Assembly (NCBI RefSeq): GCF_000236785.1
Contig: NZ_AGUF01000056.1
Span: forward strand, 1 to 64,000
Direction of reading: 5' to 3'
Source: Achromobacter arsenitoxydans SY8
GTDB lineage: Bacteria > Pseudomonadota > Gammaproteobacteria > Burkholderiales > Burkholderiaceae_B
Length of the DNA: 64,000 nt
Position 1 is the first letter of the stretch. Each line of letters opens with the position of its first letter. The notes beneath the pieces were generated by a model. That model saw nothing but the letters and a program-made list of their open reading frames with translations. It did not search any database and was not told the origin of the DNA. Positions 44,999-52,840 of the stretch are shown in pieces. Both the position numbers and the translations under genes were made by a program.

Positions 44999-46462
44999 AT
45001 GCGGCGACTGCAAGAGTGGTTCATCGGTTTGGTGTGCCTGGGGCTGGCGGTCTGCCTCCCCGCCGCGGCGCAGACCAAACTGACCAACGCCCAATTGGAC
45101 CAGCTGATGGCGCCCGTGGCCCTGTACCCGGATGCGCTGCTGTCGCAGATCCTCATGGGGTCCACCTACCCCGACGACGTCGCCGCCGCCGCCAAATGGT
45201 CGGCCGCGCACGCCCAGCAATCCGGCGACGATGCCGTCAAGGCGGTCGACGGCGAATCCTGGGACCCCAGCGTCAAGTCGCTGGTCGCCTTTCCTTCCGT
45301 CATGGACATGATGGGCCGCGAGCCGAACTGGGTGAAATCCGTCGGCGACGCCTTCTTGGCGCAACCCGATGGCGTCATGGATTCCGTCCAGCGACTGCGC
45401 ACCCAGGCCCAGAAGGCGGGCAACCTGAAGAGCACGCCGCAGCAGACCGTGAAGACCACCACGCAAAACGAGAAGACCGTCGTGGTGATCGAACCGGCGG
45501 ACCCGCAGGTGGTGTACGTGCCCAGCTACAACCCGACCGTGGTGTACGGGACGTGGGCGTATCCCTCCTATCCGCCTTACTACTATCCCCCGCCGCCTGG
45601 GTCGATGTTCGCGACGTCGCTGGTCGCCGGCATCGGTTTCGGGCTGGGGGTCGCGGCGATCAACTCCATGTGGGGCGATGCCGACTGGGGGCATGGCGAC
45701 ATCGACATCGACGTCGACCGCTACAACAACATCAACGTCAACAATCGCATCGACCGCAACAACGTCAACAACAACCGGTCCACCTGGCAGCACAATGCCG
45801 CCAATCGCGGCAATGCGCCCTATGCCGACCAGGCCAGCCGCCAGCGCTTCGACAGCCAGCGGCAGGCGGGCCTGCAGAATCGTGCGCAGGCCGGCGGCCA
45901 GGGCACCCGGGCCGCTGCCGCGGCGCCCGCGGCCGGTTCTCGCGATGCTGCCCGTGAGCGCGCGGCCCAGTCCTTTGAAGGCCGCACCGGCCAACCCATT
46001 GCCGGCCACGATGGCGGGCGCGGACAGGGTGCCGGCCGGGGCGAAGGCGCCGCAGGCCGCGGACAGGGCCAGGGACCGCAAGGGGGCCAAGGCGCCCGGG
46101 ACCGCTCGTCCGGCGTATCCACGCAGGACAGGGCGCAAGGCCGGTCGACGGGCACGTCTACGCATGACCGGGCTGGCGACCGCGCATCCGGCGTCTCTAC
46201 GCAAGACCGGCAGGCCGCGGCCCAGCGCCAGCGCGCCGACGAATCCGCGGCGCGCGACCGCGCGCGCGCGTCCAACAGTCACAACGCGCTGAGCGGCGCG
46301 GGGGACGGCGACCGCATGCGGCAGCAGAACCAGCGCGGCGAAATGAGCCGCGGCGGGGGCTCCCATCGCAGCACCGGCGCAAGCGCGCCGCATCGTGGCG
46401 GCGGCGGGGGCGCTCCCCATCGCGGCGGTGGCGGCGGCCGGGGCGGCGGCGGCCGGAGATAA
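44999..46462 (+). CDS. DUF3300 secreted protein with long low-complexity C-terminus
   Basis: A 487-aa protein: signal peptide MRRLQEWFIGLVCLGLAVCLPAAAQ, then a DUF3300 domain (about 30-200) with QLDQLMAPVALYPDALLSQILMGSTYP-type N-terminal block and VVYVPSYNPTVVYGTW. After a hydrophobic stretch (MFATSLVAGIGFGLGVAA) comes an Asn/Asp-rich region (YNNINVNNRIDRNNVNN) and a 250-residue Gly/Arg/Gln/Ala-rich tail with repeats around GVSTQDR and GTSTHDR and a His/Gly-rich end (APHRGGGGG). The function is unknown; localisation is envelope or extracellular. It is followed by a DUF2950 gene, a common pairing. Confidence 0.82.
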   Translation: MRRLQEWFIGLVCLGLAVCLPAAAQTKLTNAQLDQLMAPVALYPDALLSQILMGSTYPDDVAAAAKWSAAHAQQSGDDAVKAVDGESWDPSVKSLVAFPSVMDMMGREPNWVKSVGDAFLAQPDGVMDSVQRLRTQAQKAGNLKSTPQQTVKTTTQNEKTVVVIEPADPQVVYVPSYNPTVVYGTWAYPSYPPYYYPPPPGSMFATSLVAGIGFGLGVAAINSMWGDADWGHGDIDIDVDRYNNINVNNRIDRNNVNNNRSTWQHNAANRGNAPYADQASRQRFDSQRQAGLQNRAQAGGQGTRAAAAAPAAGSRDAARERAAQSFEGRTGQPIAGHDGGRGQGAGRGEGAAGRGQGQGPQGGQGARDRSSGVSTQDRAQGRSTGTSTHDRAGDRASGVSTQDRQAAAQRQRADESAARDRARASNSHNALSGAGDGDRMRQQNQRGEMSRGGGSHRSTGASAPHRGGGGGAPHRGGGGGRGGGGRR

Positions 46463-46485
46463 GCACCATGAACAACGGAGGTCTT

Positions 46486-47334
46486 ATGACGATTGCTCGT
46501 TTGCGCGCGCTTTGCGCCGCGTCGGTGCTTGCGCTCGGCTTCGCGGCCCCCGCCATGGCGCAAAGCGTGTATCCCAGCGCCCAGGCGGCCGCGCAGGCGT
46601 TCACCGACGCGCTGGCCACGAACGATATTGACGCCCTGGCCAAAGTGCTGGGCCCGAACCACAGGCAGCTCGTGCCGGGCGGCGTGGACCAGGAGGATAT
46701 CTACCGGTATCTCGCGGCATGGGTGCGCAAGCACGACATCGTGGCCGACGGCGGCCGCTCCTGGGTGGCGGTCGGCGATTCCGGATGGACGCTGCCGGTG
46801 CCGATCGTGCGCGCGGGCCAGGGATGGCGCTTCGATCCGGTGGCGGGCAAGGCGGAGATCCGCCGCCGCGCCATCGACCGCAACGAACTCACCGCTATTG
46901 AAACCCTGGAGAAGCTTCAGGCTGCTCAGACCCGCTACAAGCAGGGCGTGGGCCAGGGCCGGTATGCGGGCCGCCTGGTCAGCCGCGCCGGCTACCGGGA
47001 CGGGCTTTACTGGCCCGAACTGCCCGATGCGCCGGAGCAGGCCTTTGGTCCGGACGCCCTGGCCATGGGGCCGGACGTGCCGCTGGACGATGCCTATTTC
47101 GGCTACCGCTACAAGGTGATCCCGGGCGGACAGGACAATTCGTACCGCATCGTGGCCTGGCCGGCCCGGTACGGCCAGACGGGCATCGGAACGTTCGTCG
47201 TCGGACCCGACGGCGGCGTGATGGAGAGCGACCTGGGGCCGTCGTCCGCGGCGCGCGCTGCGGCGTTGCGCGAACGCGATATCCGCGACGGAAACTGGGT
47301 CGACGCGAACGCGCAACCCGCCGCCGCGAAGTGA
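46486..47334 (+). CDS. DUF2950 secreted protein
   Basis: A 282-aa protein with a clear signal peptide (MTIARLRALCAASVLALGFAAPAMAQ). The mature part has the DUF2950 pattern: PSAQAAAQAFTDALATNDIDAL, GWTLPVPIVRAGQGWRFDP, AIDRNELTAIETLEK, and YFGYRYKVIPGG plus ARYGQTGIGTFVV near the end. The function is unknown. The ATG at 46486 is chosen because GGAGG stands 5 bp before it; an earlier ATG at 46468 would overlap that ribosome-binding site. It is 23 bp after the DUF3300 gene and surely cotranscribed. Confidence 0.82.
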   Translation: MTIARLRALCAASVLALGFAAPAMAQSVYPSAQAAAQAFTDALATNDIDALAKVLGPNHRQLVPGGVDQEDIYRYLAAWVRKHDIVADGGRSWVAVGDSGWTLPVPIVRAGQGWRFDPVAGKAEIRRRAIDRNELTAIETLEKLQAAQTRYKQGVGQGRYAGRLVSRAGYRDGLYWPELPDAPEQAFGPDALAMGPDVPLDDAYFGYRYKVIPGGQDNSYRIVAWPARYGQTGIGTFVVGPDGGVMESDLGPSSAARAAALRERDIRDGNWVDANAQPAAAK

Positions 47335-47542
47335 ATTCTCCGGGGCGAAATCGGGGCCGGATTTGGGCCCTGATCAGGGCCATATGGCGCGCCTGTTGCG
47401 GGGTCGCAACAGGCGTGAGCGTTTGTCGCCAAAGCCTGTGCCGGCGGGCTGTTGTGGCCCATTTGTCAGGCAGCTGTGCATAAAATGGCGAGCATCGGGA
47501 CCCTGCCCGATTTCCCCTTGCCGGATCTTCAAATTGAACCCC

Positions 47543-48523
47543 ATGCATTTTGTCCGCTACGCCCTTTTCGGCGTAGGGATGGCGCTTAGCGCAGCGGCGG
47601 CCTCTGCCCCGATTTTCGTCCTGAATTCCCTGGACGCCAACGTCAGCATCATTGATCCGGCCACCTACAAGGAATTGCGGCGCGTGCCCACCGGCAAAGA
47701 GCCGCATCACCTGTATCTGACGCCCGATGAAAAGTCGCTCATGGTGGCCAACGCCACCGGCGATTCGATCACCCTGATGGATCCCAAGACGGGCGAAGTG
47801 CAGCGCACGCTCACCGGCATCGTCGATCCCTACCAGTTGCAGTTCTCGCCGGACATGAAGTGGTTCGTCACGGCGGCCAACCGCCTGGACCACATCGACA
47901 TCTATGCCTGGAAGCCGCTGGAAAAGGGCTTCGACCTGAAGCTGGTCAAGCGCATCCAGGCGGGCAAGACGCCCAGCCACATCATGATCGACAAGCACAG
48001 CACGACGGCCTACGTGACGCTGCAGGATAGCGACCAGCTCATCGCCATCGACCTGGCCACGCAGACGCCCAAATGGACCGTGTCCGTGGGCAAGACGCCC
48101 GCCGACGTGTTCCTGACGCCCGATCAGAAGACGCTGCTGGTGGCGCTGACCGGCGACTCCTACGTCGAGGCCTACGACGTCAGCAACGGCCCGGCCAAGC
48201 TGGTCAAGCGCATCCAGACCGCAGCCGGCGCGCACGCCTTCCGCGCGCAGGGCGATCACCGCCACCTGTTCGTCAGCAACCGCACCGCCAACTCCATCAG
48301 CCGCATCGACCTGCAAACGCTCGCCGTCGTCGACACCTTCCCGGTGCCCGGCGGCCCCGACTGCATGGACGTGCTGGCCGACGGCAAGACGCTGCTGGTC
48401 ACTTCGCGCTGGGCGCGCAAGCTCACCGTGGTGGACCTGGAACAGAAAAAGGTCGTCAATCAGGTCACCGTGGGCAAGTCGCCGCACGGCGTCTGGACGC
48501 TGAACCATGCGCCTACGCGGTAG
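47543..48523 (+). CDS. Periplasmic YVTN-type beta-propeller protein
   Basis: A 326-aa protein with a signal peptide (RYALFGVGMALSAAAASA) and repeated propeller blades of the YVTN type: SLDANVSIIDPATYKELRRVPTGKEP-like first blade, LMVANATGDSITLMDPKTG, LLVALTGDSYVEAYDV, LFVSNRTANSISRIDL and LLVTSRWARKLTVVDL. These proteins act as periplasmic scaffolds or binding proteins. Its 3' end overlaps the next gene by 17 bp, linking it to a carbohydrate deacetylase. The ATG at 47543 is fixed by the signal peptide. Confidence 0.82.
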   Translation: MHFVRYALFGVGMALSAAAASAPIFVLNSLDANVSIIDPATYKELRRVPTGKEPHHLYLTPDEKSLMVANATGDSITLMDPKTGEVQRTLTGIVDPYQLQFSPDMKWFVTAANRLDHIDIYAWKPLEKGFDLKLVKRIQAGKTPSHIMIDKHSTTAYVTLQDSDQLIAIDLATQTPKWTVSVGKTPADVFLTPDQKTLLVALTGDSYVEAYDVSNGPAKLVKRIQTAAGAHAFRAQGDHRHLFVSNRTANSISRIDLQTLAVVDTFPVPGGPDCMDVLADGKTLLVTSRWARKLTVVDLEQKKVVNQVTVGKSPHGVWTLNHAPTR

Positions 48524-49307
48524 GATCCCTCGCGCCGCGTTATGCCTGGCGCTGGCTTCCGTTACGGCGGCCGCCGGCGCGGCGCCGCCTGCCGTCTGCG
48601 ATAAGCCCGTCTACCTGACCTTCGACACCGGCCACATGGGCGTGGCGCCGCTGATCGCCGACGTGCTGGCCCGCCATCACGTCAAGGCCACGTTTTTCCT
48701 GGCCAACGAACGCACGCTGACCGACGGTTCCAGCCTGGACGACGTGTGGGCGCCCTGGTGGAAGGCGCGCGCCGCGGAAGGCCATGTCTTCGCGTCGCAC
48801 ACCTATGACCATGTGTATTGGCAGGGCGACCTGCCGGGCGGCAAGTTCCGCGTGAAGCCAAGCGCCGGTCCCGACGCCGGCAAGCGCGCCGAATGGACGG
48901 CCGACCAGTACTGCGCCGAGATCAAGCGGTCCGTCAGCCGTTTCCATCAGATGACGGGCAAGGACATGCTGCCGCTGTACCGCGCGCCGGGCGGCAAAAC
49001 GTCGCCGGCGCTGCTCCAGGCCGCCAAGGCCTGCGGTTTCGAGCACGTGGGCTGGGCGCCGGCCGGCTTTCTGGGCGACGAGCTGCCCAGCGACAAATAC
49101 CCCAACGCCAAGCTGCTTGACCAGGCCCTGCGCAACATCAAGCCTGGCGACATCCTGCTCGCCCACCTGGGCATCTGGTCGCGCAAGGATCCCTGGGCGC
49201 CCGGCGTGCTCGAACCGCTGATTGTCGGTTTGCAGCGCAAGGGCTATTGTTTCGCTACCTTGAACACCCATCCAGCCTATCGCGACTGGATCGCCACGCA
49301 TCATTGA
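48507..49307 (+). CDS. Secreted polysaccharide deacetylase (NodB-like)
   Basis: A 266-aa carbohydrate esterase 4-type protein with a signal peptide (ALCLALASVTAAAGAA). It has KPVYLTFDTGHMG, the His pair in SHTYDH, the R-A-P-G-G motif in LPLYRAPGG, and a C-terminal ILLAHLGIWS. Compared with the usual TFDDG motif the second aspartate (a metal ligand) is threonine, so activity or metal use may differ. It would deacetylate a glycan or peptidoglycan in the periplasm. It overlaps the propeller gene by 17 bp and is 2 bp from the next gene. Confidence 0.85.
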   Translation: MRLRGRIPRAALCLALASVTAAAGAAPPAVCDKPVYLTFDTGHMGVAPLIADVLARHHVKATFFLANERTLTDGSSLDDVWAPWWKARAAEGHVFASHTYDHVYWQGDLPGGKFRVKPSAGPDAGKRAEWTADQYCAEIKRSVSRFHQMTGKDMLPLYRAPGGKTSPALLQAAKACGFEHVGWAPAGFLGDELPSDKYPNAKLLDQALRNIKPGDILLAHLGIWSRKDPWAPGVLEPLIVGLQRKGYCFATLNTHPAYRDWIATHH

Positions 49308-49309
49308 TC

Positions 49310-50317
49310 ATGGATACGCTTAGCCAACTCTTCGGGGACTGCCAGCAATGGCTCTTCGAGACGGCGATTCAGCCCGCGCTGTTCCACCTGGGCCTGAGCA
49401 ACCTAATCGAAGACGGCTATGACGCCACCATGTGGCTGCTGGTCGGCCTGCTGCAGGTTGCCGTGCTGGTGCTGGTGTTCGGCCCGTTGCAGCGTCTGCG
49501 GCCTGTCGAGCCCGTCACGGATCGCCGCCAGATCGGCATCGACGTCCTGTACACCCTGATCCACCGCCTGGGCGCGTTCCGGCTGGCGCTGTTCTTCACC
49601 ATCGACCCGTTCTGGGACAGCATCTTCGGCCAGTTGCACGTCTGGGGCTTCGCGCCGTTCCAGCTGGACCAGTACTGGCCCGGCGTGACGGACAAGGCCT
49701 GGGTCAGCCTCATCATCTACCTGCTGCTGTTCGATGCGGTGGACTATTTCTACCACCGGGCGCAGCACCGATTCGGCTGGCTCTGGGCGCTGCACGCCGT
49801 GCACCACAGCCAGCGCCAGATGACCATCTGGAGCGACGACCGCAACCATCTGCTGGACGACATGCTGCGCGACGTGCTGGTGGTGTTCGTGTCGCAGCTG
49901 GTGGGCGTGCCGCCCGCGCAGTTCGTCATGGTGGTGGCCATCACCCAGCTGGCGCAGAGCTTTTCCCACGCCAACCTGCGGATGCACTTTGGCGCGCTGG
50001 GCGAGCGCCTGCTGGTCAGCCCGCGCTTTCACCGCCACCATCATTCCATCGCCTACGACGCCTCGTCGCCGGGGCCGGCGGGGGGCTACAACTTCGCGGC
50101 GCTGTTTCCCATCTGGGATGTGCTGTTCCGCACCGCCCGGTTCGGCGTGGGCTACGGCCCCACCGGCATCCACGACCAGCAGGCGGAACTGGGCGGACGC
50201 GATTACGGCCGCGGCTTCTGGTCGCAGCAGTGGCTGGGCATCAAACGCATGCTGGGCCGCGACCGCGAACCCGCTGCGGTGCCGCCGGCGCCGCCTGCCG
50301 GGGTGGAGCGGGCCTGA
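49310..50317 (+). CDS. Sterol desaturase/fatty-acid hydroxylase superfamily membrane protein
   Basis: A 335-aa integral membrane protein with the His-box set of the superfamily: YHRAQH (H-x3-H), HAVHHS (H-x2-HH) and FHRHHHS, which bind a non-haem di-iron centre. Four or so membrane segments are visible (MWLLVGLLQVAVLVLVFG, VSLIIYLLLFDAVDYF, VVFVSQLVGVPPAQFVMVV). It probably oxidises a lipid. It follows the deacetylase by 2 bp and ends the operon before a strong terminator. The ATG at 49310 overlaps nothing and matches the hydrophilic family start. Confidence 0.88.
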   Translation: MDTLSQLFGDCQQWLFETAIQPALFHLGLSNLIEDGYDATMWLLVGLLQVAVLVLVFGPLQRLRPVEPVTDRRQIGIDVLYTLIHRLGAFRLALFFTIDPFWDSIFGQLHVWGFAPFQLDQYWPGVTDKAWVSLIIYLLLFDAVDYFYHRAQHRFGWLWALHAVHHSQRQMTIWSDDRNHLLDDMLRDVLVVFVSQLVGVPPAQFVMVVAITQLAQSFSHANLRMHFGALGERLLVSPRFHRHHHSIAYDASSPGPAGGYNFAALFPIWDVLFRTARFGVGYGPTGIHDQQAELGGRDYGRGFWSQQWLGIKRMLGRDREPAAVPPAPPAGVERA

Positions 50318-50321
50318 ATAA

Positions 50322-50351
50322 AAGAAGGCTGGACCAACGTCCAGCCTTCTT
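50322..50351. terminator. Strong, probably bidirectional terminator
   Basis: A perfect 13-bp stem AAGAAGGCTGGAC (50322-50334), CAAC loop, GTCCAGCCTTCTT (50339-50351), with A-rich sequence before and T-rich sequence after. It lies between the hydroxylase-family gene and the convergent thioesterase gene and can serve both. Confidence 0.9.
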
Positions 50352-50393
50352 CATTTCTTGGCGATGAACCGGTATTCCGGCCCGGCCGCGGGC

Positions 50394-50900
50394 TCAGGGC
50401 TGTGGCGTGTCGTGCGTGGTCTCGCGCTTGATCTCGCCGTGCCGGCGTTCCATTTCCTGGCGCAGTTCGCGCCGCAGACCGGCTGCCTTGAAGCGCTGCT
50501 TCTCTTCCAGCGTGCGGGGTTCGAGCGGCGGCACCGCGGTGGGGGCGCCCTGGTCGTCCACCGCCACCATCGTGAAGTAACAGCTGTTGGTGTGGCGCAC
50601 CAGCTTCTTGCGGATGTCTTCGGTAACGACCTTGATGCCGATTTCCATCGACGTGCGGCCCGTATAGTTCACGGCCGCCAGGAACGTCACCAGTTCGCCC
50701 ACGTGGATCGGTTCGCGGAAGACGACCTGGTCGACCGACAGGGTCACGACATATTGGCCGGCGTACCGGCTGGCACAGGCGTAGGCCACCTGGTCCAGAT
50801 ACTTGAGGATGGTTCCGCCGTGCACATTTCCCGAGAAATTCGCCATGTCTGGCGTCATCAGGATGGTCATCGACAATTGGTGGCTAAAGGCGTCGTCCAT
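50394..50900 (-). CDS. Acyl-CoA thioesterase (hot-dog fold, YciA/BFIT-like)
   Basis: A 168-aa hot-dog protein with FSGNVHGGTILKYLDQVAYACASRYAG, the canonical thioesterase core helix and loop, and VVTLSVDQVVFREPIHVGELV plus TSMEIGIKV. It hydrolyses acyl-CoA thioesters in the cytosol. I chose the start at 50900 (MDDAFSHQLSM); the frame extends to an ATG at 50963, which is less family-like. It is followed by the terminator at 50322. The upstream DUF1254/DUF1214 gene on the same strand ends 77 bp before this start. Confidence 0.85.
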   Translation of the reverse strand: MDDAFSHQLSMTILMTPDMANFSGNVHGGTILKYLDQVAYACASRYAGQYVVTLSVDQVVFREPIHVGELVTFLAAVNYTGRTSMEIGIKVVTEDIRKKLVRHTNSCYFTMVAVDDQGAPTAVPPLEPRTLEEKQRFKAAGLRRELRQEMERRHGEIKRETTHDTPQP

Positions 50901-50977
50901 GGCGGGCGGCTCATTCTTGATTAAAACGCCAATGTTAGCGGCTGGCGCCTGACATGACGCCAACGCCAGGGCGGTCT

Positions 50978-52543
50978 TCAGGGTTTCTTGGCGGCCGCCG
51001 CGGGGGCGGAGCGGGCGGGGGGCGCCGGGGCCGCATTCGTGGATGCGGCGGGCGCGGCGGCGGGGGTATCAGCCTGGACGGCCGGCGCGGGCGCCGTGTC
51101 CGCGGGCGTTTCCATCGCCGCTTCCGGCTCGTCCCGGCGCACGGCGGGCGGCGCCCACAATCCGTCCACCACGGCTGGGCCCGGCGAATAGATGCGCAGC
51201 AATACGCCCACGGGCCCCGCCGCCGGGATGGGAAGCCAGTTCGACTGCGCTTCGGGCTCAGGCGCGGCGTTGCTGAACACCAGGTCGAGCGAGCCGTCCG
51301 GGTTGTAGCGCAGCGGGTCGCGGCTGCCCAGCGCGTGCCGGTTGACCGGATTGGGCACGGGCATGCCTTGCGGGTCATAGGCCGCCAGCGACCACAGCGC
51401 GTCCGCGGGCGGAAGCTGTCCGGATTCGAAATGCAGCGTGTAGCGGTGCGCGCCATCGAGCAGGGCGCCCTGGCTGTCGGCGGCCAGCAGGAGCACGCTC
51501 AGGTCTTCGGGCAAGCCGGCGCCCGGCTGCGCCTGGGCCGTCAGCGCGCGACGCAGATAGGCGTTGCCGTAAACCCCGATGCTGGCGGTCTCCTGCTGCC
51601 ATCCGTTCGCGCCGCGCAGCGTCTGGCCTGCGGCGGCGTCCATGCGTTCGCGCGCGGCGCGCACGCCGCGCCGCATGCCCTGCTTGGCGGCGTGGTCGAG
51701 CTTGTCGAATTCGAAGTTGCGGCCCGGAACCAGGCCCACGCGGCGAAGCTGGGCCAGCACGGGCTGGTCCGTGGCGTGCGGCGGATGCCTGCGCAGCAGC
51801 TCCGCGGCATAGGTGAAGAACGCCTCGGTGGGCATGGAATCCACCTGCTCGCGCACCGGGATCTTCAGGTCCAGGGAGGCGTCCGGCTTCGTGCGGGCAG
51901 CCTGCGCGGGCAAGTTCCACTGCGCCAGCGGCGTCAGGACGAAGCCGTCCTGCAGCGCGTTGACTGCCGGATAGTCGGGGGCGCCGTCGGCCTGGATCAG
52001 AATCTTGGCCCAGACGTGGGCAGTGGGTGCGTCGATGCGCGCCATGCCGGACGGCAGGGTGCCCGTCCAGCCCGGCGGCACGATCACGGTATTGCCCTTG
52101 CCGGTGCCGGTGCTGCGCTTGCCCAGCGTGGCGAACACGTCCGTCCACATATCCAGCAGCGTCAGCGTGTAGAGCCGTCCCTGCGTGTCCGGCACGGACA
52201 GCACGACCGGCCCGGCCGTCAGGTCCACCCAGGCCGTGCCGCGCAGCATGTCCGGATTGGCCCAGGGCGCGGCGGCGCCGGCCTGGGGCAGGGCGCGTCC
52301 GTGCAGGAAGGTATTGGCGGGCGCTCCCTTGGCCCCTTGCGCCGGATGGATGAACTGGCGCCGGGTCAGGTCCATGACGACCAGCGGATAAAAATAGAGA
52401 TAGCCCTCCATGGCCGCCTGCCGGGCCGCTTCGGTCGCGGCGGCGGCTGGCGTCAGCGCGGCGGGCGCCGCATGCGCGGCAGGGGGCGTCAACGCCTGCA
52501 GGGCGCAGGCCAGGAACAGAGCCAGGGGGGCAAGGCGGCGCAT
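50978..52543 (-). CDS. DUF1254/DUF1214 secreted protein
   Basis: A 521-aa protein with a signal peptide (MRRLAPLALFLACALQALTPPAAHA). The N-terminal DUF1254 domain contains YLYFYPLVVMDLTRRQF, NPDMLRGTAWVDLTAGPVVLSVPD and LTLLDMWTDVFATLG; the C-terminal DUF1214 domain contains RRALTAQAQPGAGLPEDLSVLL and YTLHFESGQLPPADALWSLAAYD. The function is unknown; it is exported. A 60-residue Pro/Ala-rich tail (PAAAPAASTNAAPAPPA) extends the usual length. The start at 52543 is set by the signal peptide. It is divergent from the formate dehydrogenase operon across 297 bp. Confidence 0.85.
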   Translation of the reverse strand: MRRLAPLALFLACALQALTPPAAHAAPAALTPAAAATEAARQAAMEGYLYFYPLVVMDLTRRQFIHPAQGAKGAPANTFLHGRALPQAGAAAPWANPDMLRGTAWVDLTAGPVVLSVPDTQGRLYTLTLLDMWTDVFATLGKRSTGTGKGNTVIVPPGWTGTLPSGMARIDAPTAHVWAKILIQADGAPDYPAVNALQDGFVLTPLAQWNLPAQAARTKPDASLDLKIPVREQVDSMPTEAFFTYAAELLRRHPPHATDQPVLAQLRRVGLVPGRNFEFDKLDHAAKQGMRRGVRAARERMDAAAGQTLRGANGWQQETASIGVYGNAYLRRALTAQAQPGAGLPEDLSVLLLAADSQGALLDGAHRYTLHFESGQLPPADALWSLAAYDPQGMPVPNPVNRHALGSRDPLRYNPDGSLDLVFSNAAPEPEAQSNWLPIPAAGPVGVLLRIYSPGPAVVDGLWAPPAVRRDEPEAAMETPADTAPAPAVQADTPAAAPAASTNAAPAPPARSAPAAAAKKP

Positions 52544-52840
52544 CGGCGCTCCAACGGTCGTGCGTAGAAAAGGGGCGGCGGCAGTGGCGGCCCGGGCATT
52601 GCGGCGCTGCCGCATAGGCAGCGCCGTCCGCAATGGTAACAGTGCAGCATTCACGCAAAATGCCCGAGAAAAGCGGATATTGCCGCCAGATTTCGGACTG
52701 CCCGCAACGGCGCATCAACCCGACGCCGCATGGCGCGCGCCGGAACGTGGGCATATACTGGCACCCATATCCGTGGAAGCCGCAGGGCCTTTCCCGTTTT
52801 CAGGTCTGGCTTTCTTCATTCACCAGGAGAGGAGTGCTTC

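Noticed and set aside
45660-46460. Repeats in the DUF3300 tail as a CRISPR array or tandem repeat locus
   Set aside because: Repeats are imperfect, coding and without unique spacers of regular length.
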